A stretch of DNA of 64,000 bases from Aurelia coerulea (GCA_039566865.1 CM076957.1:8441896-8505895), one strand, 5' to 3'. Shown: positions 42,537 through 53,860, counted from the first letter of the stretch. Program-made: numbers and translations. The notes: generated by a model not told the origin, from the sequence alone.

Positions 42537-43562
42537 GTAAAACGCTGCGGTTCCTGGTCTGTAGCTGTCTTGTTTCTCGTTTTTATTGGTTTGCTTAAAA
42601 GTATAAAGCTCTTCCTGTGTGACCTCTGCTCATTGTTGCTGCTGTTATGGTTTCAGCTTTACTCAGCCCTAGAGTTAAGGAAAGGAGCGTTTGTAATGAT
42701 TCTAATTTCAACATTGTCTCGGTCTTAAGGTAGGTCACTGCTCTTATGGTATAGCACCTAGTTTTTCTCATTTGATGTCAATACTATGAATTATGAGAGC
42801 TTAACTAGGAGTTTGCCTAGGGTAATTGAGCATGCTGATTTCAAAAATCATATTTATTTTTACATTTGATAATTGGTTTCCATGGCAACGGCCTAATTAC
42901 AATAAACATACATCCTCATCCTAAGTGTACATTGATCTCTGCTGTCACGAAAGATTTGTTGGTCTTTAAGGTATCAACTTGATCCTTATAGTCTGTTCAA
43001 TGCAAGGAAAACATGTTGGCAACATAACTAAGCAAAAACCTTAAAATATTTTGGTAGATTTATCATCTCGATTTCCGTCAAAGGAAATTTCCTTTATTTA
43101 GCAAATGCCACATGAAAATGGCTTTTTAGATGCAAAAAACAGTGTTTTCATTGCATTCTCTGTTGTGCATGGATCATTTTGGTATATAGTTTACAAGGTT
43201 TAGGGTTCTTTTGGAATGCAAAACTGTTTTACTAAGGTAAAGGACTTTCGTGAAACTTGAACTTCAGAAAAAGTCAATCAAAAGTTTTACAGAACTACTT
43301 TTTGCATATGGTACCTGAGAATGCACCTGAAAAAACATATCTAACTCTGGGAAATGGAGAAACAACTTGCTACACACCTAAGCATTAAAGACATTTTGTC
43401 ATTTGACCAAATAGTAATTGATTTTGTGTGAAAATGTTAATTATCATCACAAGTTAAACTGTCCGCCTTTATAAGTTTCTCCCTCCTTCTGCTTCACTTG
43501 GTTGTCTTTGACCATCTTTTTGTACTTCAACTGCTTTTATATCTGCTTTGTCCCCTCCTGAC

Positions 43563-44689
43563 TTACAATTTCAGCTTTCTCCAGTCTCCCCTCCTTATAT
43601 CCTTTCTTACTGAATGCCTTTCAAGGTACACTCCTGGTGTAATCCCCAACACTCGGCATAAAACTGACTGGGATATCGCACCCATCATGAACGGGCATAG
43701 GGCAACAGAGACTGCTGTTTCTACAGTCTTTCTGCCACAAAATGTTGTTTTAGGAAACACTAATACATATGCTAATTCCAGATCTTGAATTAATGTGAAT
43801 CTTGAATTTTGGATCTTGAATTTATGTCATGAATCTTGAATTCCGGATCTTGAATTAGTGTGAATCTTGAATTCTGGATCTTGAATTCTGGATCTTGAAT
43901 TTGTGTGAATCTTGAATTCCGGATCTTGAATTAGTGTGAATCTTGAATTTCGGATCTTGAATTAGTGTGAGTGTTGAATTCCATATCTTGATATAGTGTG
44001 AATCTTGAATTTTGGATCTTGAATTAGTGTGAATCTTGCATTTCGGATCTTGAATTAGTGTGAATCTTGATTTCCAGATCTTGGATCTTGAATTTGTGAC
44101 TCCCCTCCTGAAAGCTAGTGCAGCCCTAGTATTTACTTCAAAGGGAACATTTGATGGAGAAGAAATACCAGCTCTCTCGCAAAGGAAACTTTTCATCAAT
44201 AGAATGTTTGCAGTATGTGCAACACAAAACATATTTTGCAACAAACCCCTGAATTGCAGTGTCAGGAACACTAACTACTCCATCCACCAGGCCTCTCTGG
44301 TAAGCTGGACAAAGCAATTGGCCTACCAGACTTTGCAGATATAACTGTTGGACAAATAAGTAGCCATATTCACTTTCGTTAGCTTCACTAACGGTTTTCA
44401 GCTTCCTTTTCTGCAGTTTGTGAAAAGTAATTCCAAAGCAGTTCAACTTTTTATCACTTGTTGAATGTTTGTGTTTGTAGTCAACTTTCGTCTTCCTTTC
44501 TTGTATGGCTTCAGCGACCGAAATGTTGTTCTTCCCATACCGTACAAGTCATAAAGCATCTGAGGACTTGTTTCTTGAACAAAACGGAAATCTCTTTGAA
44601 CAGTTTACGTAACTTTTTAGTTGAGAAAGACGAATATGTAGCTGTCGAATTCGTAACTTGCTGGAAGGTTTCCCAACTGTGGCGGCCAT
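43563..44689 (-). pseudogene. Transposase remnant (Mutator-domain or Kolobok-like)
   Basis: From an ATG at 44689 the minus strand encodes a basic N-terminal region, a Cys-containing block (GFVAKYVLCCTYCKHSI), and PFEVNTRAALAFRRGV. After a minisatellite it continues with FPKTTFCGRKTVETAVSVAL and SVLCRVLGITPGVYLERH. Blocks of the type F-E-V-N-x-R-A-x-L-A-F, and a C-terminal P-K-x-x-F-x-G-x-x-x-x-E, are ones I associate with large invertebrate transposases annotated with a Mutator-like domain. The TTAA flanks point to Kolobok instead. A stop near 44550, a frameshift near 44150 and the minisatellite make it dead. Confidence 0.5.
43776..44098. repeat. 31-bp minisatellite inside the transposase remnant
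   Basis: About ten imperfect units of a ~31-bp repeat, built from gatcttgaattagtgtgaa followed by tcttgaattcc. Because 31 is not a multiple of three it shifts frame each unit, but the units lack stops on the minus strand and so look open. Confidence 0.9.
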
Positions 44690-45163
44690 CTTAAATATGC
44701 TAATTTGATCTTATCCAATCAAACGCAGTTATTTTCTGAAGCAGCCAATAAGGAGTGACTGTGTGATGTCATATCCCGGATAAACAAGATTTCTTTCGTT
44801 CTGTGCTTCTGAAAAAAGTGGAGCCTATTAACACAGGATGCCCAACCACTAAAACACACAGTAGATTCCGGCAGGCAAGGCATAGGGCTTTCAAATGATA
44901 TCTTGGGCTTAGCCATTCCACGATGATAGACGGCAGGAACTTCGGGGGAACTTCTCTTCAAATCATGGCAGTTTGTAATCAAAAATGAAAATAATCAGCT
45001 GATTTCAGGTAGTAGGGGCAAGGAAAGTGCATCTAAATCATTTTTTGTAAGTACTTTGGCTCTATAAATGCAAATCCCCGACTCTACGAAGATGAAAGGG
45101 GTGTATTCCATCAAAAACAAAAAATTGATTTTTTTGTCATTTTCGACCAGTGACCTACCTTAA

Positions 45164-45515
45164 AGGTAACTTTCGCTCGCATAAAAAGCATACTTCAGCC
45201 TTTCACTACTAGACTCGATAGAGCGTCCCAGTTACAGCAGCAACAACATTTTTATAATTTAATTTAATTTTTATTTCTCTAACTGGGACTTATGACATAA
45301 AATACTGGCCCAAAATGGCCGCTGGTAGCACCTTTTTTGTCGCACCAATGAGAGATCGGAATTTCGTAGTAAGACAAAAGCGATTGTATAACAAGCCAAT
45401 CAGAGCATTCCATTGATAGTGAGGCTCAGAACGACAATTTTCGGTAAATTCTTACTTGAATTTTCGGAGTATGACAGATTATTCGGTTTTCTCCTCGGTT
45501 GTCTCGCCTGGCAAG
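45164..45515. other. Non-coding stretch with a 10-bp hairpin
   Basis: gtcccagtta (45225-45234) and taactgggac (45280-45289) form an inverted pair across an AT-rich spacer. No coding frame was recognised. Confidence 0.4.
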
Positions 45516-46227
45516 TTGATTTTCACAAAATTGGGGAACAAGTTATCGATGCCATTGCAAGGGCAGTTCAATGAGGGGGGCTTTGGGGGGTACTAGAACC
45601 CGCAAACCCGGACTAAAATTAGCAAAAACCCGAAAACCCGCAAGCAAAAAATTCGAAACCCGAAATTGCACTTCGGAACGCAAAATTTCAATTTTCGGTA
45701 ATAATCTTCGACTATTTCCGACATTTTCGTTCTCACTGACACTCTGTGCATCGTTTCAAGCATTCGGAAGCTGGTTTTTCGATCTCGGCTAACTAAAAGA
45801 GAATTTATGACTTCGAAAACCCGAAAACATTGAATTTTTGAAAGAAATCCCGAAATCCGAGCATCAAAATTGGCCAAACCCGCAACCCGTGGAGCATCTC
45901 AAAACCCGAAAACCCGCACGATTTAGACGTAAAACCCGAAACCCGAGGGCTAAAATTGGACAAACCCGCAACCCGTGAAACCCCAAAGCCCCCCTCTTCA
46001 ATGTGAAATTACGAGATTTTCAGAGGGCATTCACTCGAAAGTGTTGCAAAATAAAGACGTATTTGTTGCGTGTGCTCCGACAGGATCTGGGAAATATTTT
46101 GCTTCGCTTTTTTGTCAGCTATTTTGGCGGAGAAACACAGAACAAAAGATAGTGGCGCTGCCGAGTAATTGCATCGGAAGATACCTTTAGTTGTTTCCCC
46201 GCTGTCAAGCTTGATGGTGGAGCAAAC
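45516..46227 (+). pseudogene. Helicase-like Walker A fragment, interrupted by a MITE
   Basis: Leaving out the MITE at 45574-45995, an open frame reads GEQVIDAIARAVQ, then after the break SKVLQNKDVFVACAPTGSGK. The last part is a Walker A motif as found in RecQ/DEAD-type helicases, where it binds ATP. The frame ends at 46190. The Copia LTR begins at 46228, so a longer gene would have been cut here. No other helicase motif was seen. A competing frame gives VKLRDFQ, also helicase-like, so a frameshift may lie near 46020. Confidence 0.45.
45574..45995. mobile_element. 422-bp hAT-like MITE with AACCCGAAA motifs
   Basis: The ends AGGGGGGCTTTGGGG and complement are flanked by gttcaatg (45566-45573) and cttcaatg (45996-46003), an 8-bp TSD with one mismatch. 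Both subterminal regions are packed with aacccgaaa, aacccgcaa and similar motifs. Confidence 0.85.
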
Positions 46228-46438
46228 TGTTAAAATATACGAAAAATAGAACAATAGGACTATTGTTATGTTACGAACAATGACGCTTTACTTCCGTTTT
46301 CATTGCACGCATTTCATGCTGTGAGTAATATGATAGCTTCGTTCGTTGACTTGTTGATCGCCGTTATGTCATGTTACAGTCGTGAATTTATCTAACATCG
46401 CTTATTATTATGCGTAAAAAAAGCTCCTGATATTAACA
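46228..46438 (+). repeat. 5' LTR of Copia element
   Basis: 211 bp, starting TGTTAAAATATACG and ending GATATTAACA. It differs from the 3' LTR at a few positions and in the length of one A-run. Confidence 0.9.
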
Positions 46439-46455
46439 GGTTATGGGTCCAGGAG
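46439..46455 (+). other. Primer-binding site matching the initiator-Met anticodon region
   Basis: GGTTATGGGTCCAG follows the LTR directly. It complements the anticodon stem-loop region of initiator tRNA-Met (C-T-G-G-G-C-C-C-A-T-A-A-C-C) with one mismatch. Drosophila copia is known to prime from a half-tRNA cut in this loop. The same mechanism is inferred here. Confidence 0.75.
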
Positions 46456-46533
46456 TTATGATAAATTCGAGTAAAAGTTTGTCACGATGCTGACTGTTGA
46501 CGGGATTTAATTCAGTGTGATTTCACGTGAATT

Positions 46534-47150
46534 ATGGCTGCGAAACCGATGGAGTTTGTGTCACAGCACATTGATAATTCGATGGAACGAATTTTCATTT
46601 ATGGAAGTTCAAAATGCAAATGGTGCTAGAAGATAAGGATCTTTGGGGCATTGTTTCTGGTGAAGAAGTGGAACCTGAAGGAGAAGGAGCCACGGATGCT
46701 TCAGTGCAGAAATTTCGAAAGCGTGCCAGAAAGGCGATGGCGACCATTTGTTTATCGTTGAGTGACAATCAGTTGTCTTTGGTTCGTTCAGCAGAAACCG
46801 GAAGAGAAGCGTGGCTGAAATTGAAATTGGAAAGTCACTACGAAATCAAATCATTCACAGAAACAGAAGATACGCATGCGCTGTTTTGGACAGCGGCAAA
46901 TGTGAGTCAGAAGGAAACCACTGTATGGTTCATCGACTCCGGTGCATCACAACATATCTCTTGTCGTCAAGATTGGATTAAGAATTACAGTGAATTTCCT
47001 GTACCAGAGAAAGTACGTTTAGGTGATAACAGGACTGTAGACGCACATGGTAAAGGATCAGTCTGGCTTATAGTAGAAGCTGGAGGAGAATACGAACCTG
47101 CAGAATTGTCAGAAGTTTGGTATGTTCCAGATTTGGCAAAAAAACTTATT
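46534..47150 (+). pseudogene. Copia gag remnant and protease
   Basis: From ATG 46534 the frame opens MAAKPMEFVSQHIDN. It is lost near 46576 by an apparent one-base deletion and continues in the next frame with FDGTNFHLWKFKMQM, the usual N-terminal Copia gag motif. Gag stops short after SHYEIKS, and the zinc knuckle is missing. Immediately after comes the protease VWFIDSGASQHIS. An internal deletion has therefore fused half of gag to the protease. Another frameshift follows near 47150. Confidence 0.85.
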
Positions 47151-47889
47151 CTCTGTCAGTGCCGTTGCCAAAAGGGGCTTAAAGATCGTCTTCAAGGAGG
47201 ACAAATGTCACATACTGAATGATAATGGAAACATCATGGGTTCAGGAAAAAAGGATGGAAAATTGTTTGTCCTTGACTCTGTACCATTGAGCAAATCATT
47301 GCATGAAGCAAACAGTGTTGTTGATGAAAAATCCTTGCAACTATGGCATCAGAGATTTGGCCATTTAGGAGTGAAGAATCTGAAACTGTTGCATGATCAG
47401 AAGTTAGTCGATGGATTGAAGCTTAATGATTCAGAAGACATGAAGTTTTGTGAAGGTTGTGCGAAAGGAAAGCAGAAAAGGAACTCGTTTCCAAAAGGTC
47501 AAGCTACTCGTGCTACCGTGCTGCTAGAAATTGTGCAAAGTGATGTTTGTGGACCAATGCAGACAACAAGTCTTGGTGGAAATCGATACTTTGTGACCTT
47601 TATCGATGACAAGTCCAGATACACAGCAATCTACTTCATGAAGAGCAAAGATCAAGTTCTTGAAAAGTTCAAGGAATACGAAGCCATGGCAACCACTGTA
47701 ACTGGAAACAAGATCAAAGCAATGACAGCAACAGATTCGATTGTGAAGAAGATCAAAAATCTACGCTCAGATAATGGTGGTGAATACAGTTCAAAAGAAT
47801 TTGACGATTTCTTGACTAGCAAAGGCATTACAAAACAGAGAAGTATTCCAAGAACACCAGAGCAAAATGGAGTCGCAGAAAGGATGAAT
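47151..47889 (+). pseudogene. Copia integrase, first part
   Basis: It contains the zinc-binding region LWHQRFGHLGVKNL...CEGCAKGKQ and the catalytic core: SDVCGPMQTTSLGGNRYFV (first D), LRSDNGGEYSSKEF (second D) and TPEQNGVAERM, with the third acidic residue in the broken codon context. The element at 47890-48207 interrupts it directly afterwards. Confidence 0.9.
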
Positions 47890-48207
47890 CCCGGGGGGGT
47901 ACTTGACTTAAATTTGTACGGGGGTGTGCCCACGAAAAAATTTTTTTTTACCCTGCTCCAGAATTTTTCGCTCAAAATGATAACCTGTTCTAGAAAAAAA
48001 TGGTGAAAAGTATACTCAAAAACATGAAATTTGACCGAAAAACGACCCGATCTAGCAGAATATTCCCCTTTGACATGTTTTGACAACCTGCTCTAGAAAA
48101 ATTGCCTCATTTTGATACCCTGTGCTAGAAAAAATTGGTGAAAACGATACCCTTAAAAACGGCACATCCCCGTCGGACAAATATACTAAGTACCCCCCCC
48201 CCCCGGG
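47890..48207. mobile_element. 318-bp hAT-like MITE with CCCGGGGGGGTAC ends
   Basis: The inverted ends CCCGGGGGGGTACTT and near complement lie within an 8-bp TSD, ggatgaat (47882-47889 and 48208-48215). The interior repeats motifs like gataccctgtgctagaaaaa. Removing it rejoins the Copia integrase frame. Confidence 0.85.
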
Positions 48208-48215
48208 GGATGAAT

Positions 48216-49660
48216 AGAACTATTCAAGAAACTGCAAGATCGATGATACATGCTGCTGGATTATCAGATGTTTTCTGGGGTGGAGCAGTTGCAACAGCAG
48301 TCATTTTGAGGAACCGTAGTCCTACAGTTGCAGTAAAGGGTATGACTCCATATGAGTGTTTCATTGGAAAGAAACCTGATGTCGCGCATTTGAAAGTTTT
48401 TGGCTGTGATGCCTACATGCATGTTCCAAAGGAACTCAGAAAGAAATGGATGCAAAATCTCCAAAATGCATCTTCATTGGATACAGTCTGTACAGGAAAG
48501 GCTATCGACAGTATGATCCAAAAACAAAGCGACTTCATGAATCAAGAGATGTTTTGTTTGTGGAAAATGAATTTGGAGATCGTACTCAAGTGCAGAAAGC
48601 TGATGCAAAGAAGGTTGATGCTACTGTTGTCTCACAAGTAGTTATCACGTCTGAAGAAGAAGAGCGAGAAGCTGACCACGGTGAAAATGTCAATGACTCT
48701 GAAAATGATCCGGATTCAGATGAAGAAAACAATCAAAATATTGAAGATTTGCAACAACCTCGTCGTTCAAACCGCGTGAGAAGGGCTCCAGAGAGAGATG
48801 GTGCTATTACTGGTGATTGGTGGCACTTTGAAGATTCTTTAAATGCTGATACGTATGAAAATCCAGAAGAGCCTACAACAATTCAACAAGCATTGAATTC
48901 ATCTGCAAAAGTAAAGTGGAAAGAAGCTCTTGACAGTGAATACTCATCACTAATCAAGAATAGAGCTTGGAATCTTGTTGAACTCCCAGAAGGACGAAAA
49001 CCAGTTGGATGTCGTTGGGTCTTCAAGGTTAAGCACAACGATGATGGATCGATTGAGAGATACAAGCACGTCTCGTTGCTAAAGGCTATTCTCAAGAAGA
49101 AGGTATCGATTATGAAGAGACATACTCTCCTGTAGCAAGATACACATCTATTCGCTCAGTACTCGCAATTGCAAATCAGTTAGATTTAGAACTGCATCAA
49201 ATGGATGTACAAACAGCATTTCTAAATGGAGAACTAGAAGAGGAGATCTACATGTCACAACCAGAAGGCTACAAAGAGAACGGCAAAGAAAACTTTGTTT
49301 GTAAGCTGAATAAAAGTCTTTATGGACTGAAGCAAGCATCAAGATGTTGGTTCAAAACAATGGATTGAAGGATAATGACTATGAGCAATGTCAAGCTGAT
49401 TCTTGTTTGTATGTCAAGCGAGTGGGAGCAGAGTTTATAATCATTGCGTTGTACGTCGACGACATGCTGTTAATTTGTAACAGTAAGAAGCTATTGCAAA
49501 ATGAGAAAGAAGCATTGCAAAAGCGGTTTTGCATGAAAGATCTGGGGGAAGCTCGATATTGTCTTGGAATTCAGATTGAACGTAACAGAGCTGAGAAGAA
49601 GATGTTGCTACATCAAAGCACATATCTTTCAAATTTGCTGCAGAAATATGGAATGCAGAA
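48216..49660 (+). pseudogene. Copia integrase end and reverse transcriptase
   Basis: It resumes with NRTIQETARSMIHAAGL, YECFIGKKPDVAHLKVFG and IFIGYSLYRKGYR. After an acidic linker comes the reverse transcriptase: WKEALDSEYSSLIKN, GCRWVFKVKHN, QMDVQTAFLNGELEEEIYM, then SLYGLKQASRCW and ALYVDDMLLIC (catalytic YVDD). Frameshifts lie near 48450 and 49064 and stops near 49366. It ends at 49660, where the TAGAC element is inserted. Confidence 0.9.
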
Positions 49661-50599
49661 TAGACTATTACGGAAAAGATGGCGGACCTCATTTCACGCA
49701 ATGCATGAAGGGAATATGCCCCCTAGCAACGCATAGCTACCTAAATTTATGACTGCAGCATAAAATCTTGACCGCGACCGCAGCTGCGATAGATTTAGGC
49801 CGTCGCAACTTTATCGTGAGATCTACGCTCTTCCAAAGGCATCTTCTTTTGGGCATCTGAAGGGCCCTGAATTCTGCAAAGTCTTCTGAAAATGGCCACT
49901 GTACGCTTCGCAGAGAAAAATCTAAGTTGCCAAAAGAATGCACATTCAGAAAACGGTAGAGCTGGCAGACTTGGCAGAGAAAAATCCCGAAAGAATGCAC
50001 ATTTTGATTTCTGAAAGTAAGAGAGTTCGAATGTTGTGTTCGGTCGAGCGAATCGAAGCCATTGCAATACATTATACTTTTGTTATGCAAATTCCAAGAG
50101 AACAGAATTTACAATATTTCATTCTATTTTCGAATGTCAGGGTCTGTCCAACGCCTCGACCCTTGACAGTAAAGGTAAACAAAGTCAAAAATCTTGTTGA
50201 AAATCTTGACGAAACGACGAAAACAGCTCGTCACTTCATCTTGATATTGTAGGAAAACTAAACTGAAACTGTACTGTAACTGACAGGTCCTTGGTTGATA
50301 GCAGCAAATCCATTTTGCTGAACAAGTTTACCTGTATAAATATGGTTTTATTATTATTATTATTATTATTTATGAAAAAAGACCATATAAAGACGAATTT
50401 TCCTTGAAACTGTGAGTGAAGACTGAAAAGAGCGTAGATCTCACGATAAAGTTGCGACGGCCTAAATCTATCGCAGCTGCGGTCGCGGTCAAGATTTTAT
50501 GCTGCAGTCATAAATTTTGGTAGCTATGCGTTGCTAGGGGGCATATTCCCTTCATACATTGCGTGAAATGAGGTCCGCCATCTTTTCCGTAATCGTCTA
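49661..50599. mobile_element. 939-bp foldback with 173-bp inverted ends
   Basis: Arms at 49661-49833 and about 50427-50599 start TAGACTATTACGGAAAAGAT and are nearly identical in inverted orientation. Excision restores the Copia reading frame (AA from the left, TTGT from the right). No longer TSD is evident; the site could be read as a 2-bp AT. An ATT microsatellite lies at 50346-50370. No transposase. Confidence 0.8.
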
Positions 50600-51003
50600 T
50601 TGTAGAGCGGTACCAACACCACAAGTTACAGGCTCAATACTACTTGCAAATGAAGGTGATCCTGTTGATAAGCAGAAGTATCAAGCACTTATCGGAAGTC
50701 TTACTTATGCAGTTACAGCAACAAGACCAAACATTGCACAAGCTTTAGGATCTGTCATTCAATTTAGTTCTAACCCAAGTGGAGAACATTGGCAGAGTGT
50801 CAAACGTATCTTACGTTACATTAAAGGTACACTTGACTGGGGAATTCAGTTTGATGGTTCAAAAGAACAGGAAGTGCAACTTAGCGGATTCATCGATGCA
50901 GATTGGGGAGGTGACGTAAATGGACGTAAATCTCAGTCAGGCTACATGTTTACAATCTGTGGTGGAGTTGTCAGTTGGGCAAGCAAGAAGCAGACAAGCG
51001 TAG
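50600..51003 (+). pseudogene. Copia reverse transcriptase end and RNase H start
   Basis: It reads CRAVPTPQVTGSILL, YQALIGSLTYAVTATRPNIA and RILRYIKGTLDWGI. RNase H begins with FIDADWGGDVNGRKSQSGYM and GGVVSWASKKQTSVA. It is broken at 51003 by the hAT-like element. The target repeat aagcgtag lies at 50996-51003. Confidence 0.9.
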
Positions 51004-52085
51004 CAGTGGCGTCGTGGCCGGGGGGGCCAGGGGGGGCCATGGCCCCCCCTGTGAAAATGTTGTCGGAAAATTCGTCAGTTTTCCACTCTTGTCGGAAAAT
51101 CGAAAAAAATTGAATTAATCTATTTTCTTTACATAGCTACTTTATGGTAATCGAAATGTGTACATGAAATATCGCTTTTTCGGTCGCGAAAACGTAGTTT
51201 TTGATGAAAAAGTAGGTCTTTCGGCAAAAAACTAGGTCCTTCGTTCGTTTTTCTGCAAAAAATTCCTTTTTCAATCGATAGAAAAGTGTGTTTTCTATTG
51301 GAAAATAGACACAATAGGCGCAAAATTTTCGGACGAAGAAATTTCAGACAAATGCTTTCGGTCAAAACATTCCTGGACTTTTCCCCGAAAATTCGGTCGT
51401 TTTACCTTCATTTTGGTGGTTAAAAACGATAAATTTACAATTCATTTTGCACGCTTCATACTTAAAAAATGTCATGCATTTATGGTTTGTGCATTAAGCT
51501 TTCAATGAGTTGCTCGTCAGAATTTGCACAAGTGAATATTGTTGAGGAAGATGGAAATGATTACTAAGATGGAACTACTTTCAGTTTCTGTAAAAGGATG
51601 CTTATAGGAATGAAGATTTATATCAAGCTATCACGTTGTTATCTAAAATTTTAAAACGATCTATTTTTCAGTGCTTTTGAGGTCCTTTTTCGAAATTTCC
51701 CATGAAAAACAAATAGTAGATTCTTCAAAATAGGGGCGTTTTGCAACGATCTAAAGGGCGTGGTCACAGAAAATTTTCCCGGGGGCAAGCCCCCGAACCC
51801 CCAGTTTTCCTCCCTCCTTGCGCATCTAGCTTCAGCCTCACCCCCAACACCAATCACGTCTCGACAACAGCCTCACCTCCAACAAGAATCGCCTCTTAAC
51901 AGGACTGCTGTGTCCCTTTGAAAAATTCTTCGCTATCATGGAACTTTTATGTGACAAAAGTTCTGAGACATTTTGCCACTTTTTATACGTTATATTCCTG
52001 CTTCATTTTTGTCGGAAAAATGTCTCTTTGTCGGAAAATTCTGACCCTTGGCCCCCCCTAAAATCATGCTCCCACGACGCCACTG
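51004..52085. mobile_element. hAT-like transposon with CAGTGGCGTCGTGG ends
   Basis: The 14-bp inverted ends CAGTGGCGTCGTGG lie in a perfect 8-bp TSD, aagcgtag (50996-51003 and 52086-52093). Both ends carry G- or C-runs (gggggggccagggggggcc) and gtcggaaaatt motifs. The patch at 51750-51805 resembles the interior of 13473-14538. No transposase was recognised. Confidence 0.9.
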
Positions 52086-52093
52086 AAGCGTAG

Positions 52094-52440
52094 CTCTATC
52101 ATCAACGGAAGCTGAATATGTTGCAGCGTGTTTAGCAACTCAAGAGGCAGTATGGCTTCGTTCACTACTTGCTGATTTGAATTTTGTTCAAGAAGAACCT
52201 ACGGTTGTTCAAGAAGACAATCAAGGAGCAATCGCGATGTCAAAGAATCCAAAGTATCACGTAAGAACAAAGCACATAGACATCAAGCATCATTTCATCA
52301 GAGACAAAGTTGAAAATGGTGAGTTACTTTTAAAGTACTGTCCTACTAACGATATGATTGCTGATATGCTCACTAAGGCTTTATCAAAAACACTATTTGA
52401 AAAGTTTCGAATGATGATGAACGTAACAAACAGAGTTTAA
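52094..52440 (+). pseudogene. Copia RNase H, C-terminal part
   Basis: It resumes with LSSTEAEYVAACLATQEAVW, EDNQGAIAMSKNPKYHVRTK and HIDIKHHFIRDKV, then MIADMLTKAL, the standard end of Copia pol. It stops at 52438-52440. The polypurine tract AATGGGAG abuts the 3' LTR at 52500. Confidence 0.9.
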
Positions 52441-52499
52441 GCAGAGACTCATGAACAATTTTCGTTTCTAATTGTTGAGATCTATTTTTCGAATGGGAG

Positions 52500-52695
52500 T
52501 GTTAAAATATACGAAAAATAGAACAATAGGACTATTGTTATGTTACGAACAATGACGTTTTACTTCCGTTTTCATTGCACGCTTTTCATGCTGTGAGTAA
52601 TATGATAGCTTCGTTCGTTGACTTGTTGATCGCCGTTATGTTATGTTACAGTCGTGAATTTATCTAACATCGCTTATTATTATGCGTAAAGCTCC
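52500..52695 (+). repeat. 3' LTR of Copia element, end missing
   Basis: It matches the 5' LTR up to GTAAAGCTCC and then diverges into a minus-strand LINE tail, so the last ~11 bp are absent. No TSD can be assigned. Confidence 0.9.
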
Positions 52696-53590
52696 TTTCA
52701 TTTCATTTTTTCATTTTAACTTTTTTATCCATGGTAATCCACTCAATATTTACATACTGCTTTACAGGGAGCCATGCTAAAGTAATATTAAAAATTAGAT
52801 AATAAATAAACATATAATAACCCCTATTTACAATAAATCGTTCACACAAAAAAAAGAAAGAAAAACGAGAAGAGTCATAGTTTGGCTTTCTATTTTCTTC
52901 GAAAAGTGTGGAGCGATGAGGATGCCTTGACACCACTATCTAGGTCACTCCAGACCTTTGCCCCTCTGTAAGCAAACGATTTCTGACCAGTTGATGTTCT
53001 TAGTAATGGTAATCTAAGGCCCGTTTTAGAGTTCCTCAGCTGACGGTTAGTAGCTTCGGGTACACTTTGAAATATGTTACTCAAGTAATCAGGGGCAAGG
53101 GCGTTAAGAGAATTATAGACCATCTTGCTAGTCTCAAAATCGATCAGTTCTCTAATAGTAAGCCAACCGAGATTCCTTATTAAAGGCAGAGCTGAAGTGT
53201 CATAGGGGCTGTTTGTGACTATCCTGGCGGCTCGATTTTGAAGTTTTTGCAACTTATCGAGGGCTGATGCACCGCAAGATCCCCAGACAGGGCAAAAATA
53301 CCTAAAATAGGGCTCAACGAGACTTCTATACAGCATAATGAGGTTTTCCTTAGGTAGGTATCGTTTAGAATACTTCAACATACCGATACCTCTAGAGACT
53401 TTCTTGATTGTAGAGGACAAGTGAGCGGACCATTTAAGTTGATCGTCAACCTGCAAACCAAGATACTTGGTATTGTTGACCATGGTAATCACCTCATTAC
53501 CAATGTTAAGGTCAGCTTTGGAAGAACTGGGCAAGTCTATCCTGATTTTAACACAAACATCAGTGGGAATAGATGCAGGGTCCATCGGTT
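52696..53590 (-). pseudogene. LINE reverse transcriptase C-terminal fragment and 3' region
   Basis: The coding part (52890-53585, minus) reads NNTKYLGLQVDDQLKW, KLQNRAARIVTNSPYD, GWLTIRELIDFETSKMVYN and FAYRGAKVWSDLD. These are the thumb and C-terminus of a non-LTR reverse transcriptase without its catalytic part. The frame is open. An AT-rich 3' region follows to about 52696, where it abuts the truncated Copia LTR. It is related to 21677-22335. Confidence 0.8.
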
Positions 53591-53860
53591 AATCACACCA
53601 GAGGCTATTTTTGAGTCAGATTGGAGAAAGGTGTTATTATCGCCTCCCTACACGGCGACGAGGCGCATTGCATATCACATTGGTAGGTTTTGCCCTAGTT
53701 TATTTTTATGGAGCATTATTTCAGTTTGGGCTTTACAAACACAATATGCTGTCGTTGATCTGATCTGTTTATATTCACTTTGAATCCAGCTTCGAAATGT
53801 GCAACATGTTCATCTTTCTGTTTGCTGTATGCTGTCATGTTGTTTGCACGATTACATTTA

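Larger units (their letters stand above)
42729..45159 (-). mobile_element. TTAA-flanked DNA transposon with decayed transposase
   Basis: The 12-bp inverted ends GGTAGGTCACTG and complement abut TTAA on both sides (42725-42728 and 45160-45163). The minus strand carries a degenerate transposase. TTAA sites are used by Kolobok and piggyBac elements. The end GGTA resembles that of the foldback at 19137-20293. A minisatellite replaces part of the gene. Confidence 0.8.
46228..52695 (+). mobile_element. Copia LTR retrotransposon, broken by three DNA transposons
   Basis: LTRs lie at 46228-46438 and 52500-52695, with gag, protease, integrase, reverse transcriptase and RNase H in Copia order between them. 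Insertions at 47890-48207, 49661-50599 and 51004-52085 split the coding region. Frameshifts occur near 46576, 47150, 48450 and 49064, and part of gag is deleted. The 3' LTR lacks its last ~11 bp, where a LINE fragment begins. Confidence 0.95.

Noticed and set aside
43776..44271. Long minus-strand open frame through the minisatellite taken as a repeat protein
   Set aside because: The unit is ~31 bp, not a multiple of three, so the translation is not periodic. It is open only because the units lack stops.
49737..50252. Overlapping open frames inside the TAGAC foldback
   Set aside because: No motif, overlapping frames on both strands, and the arms are nearly palindromic, so openness is expected by symmetry.
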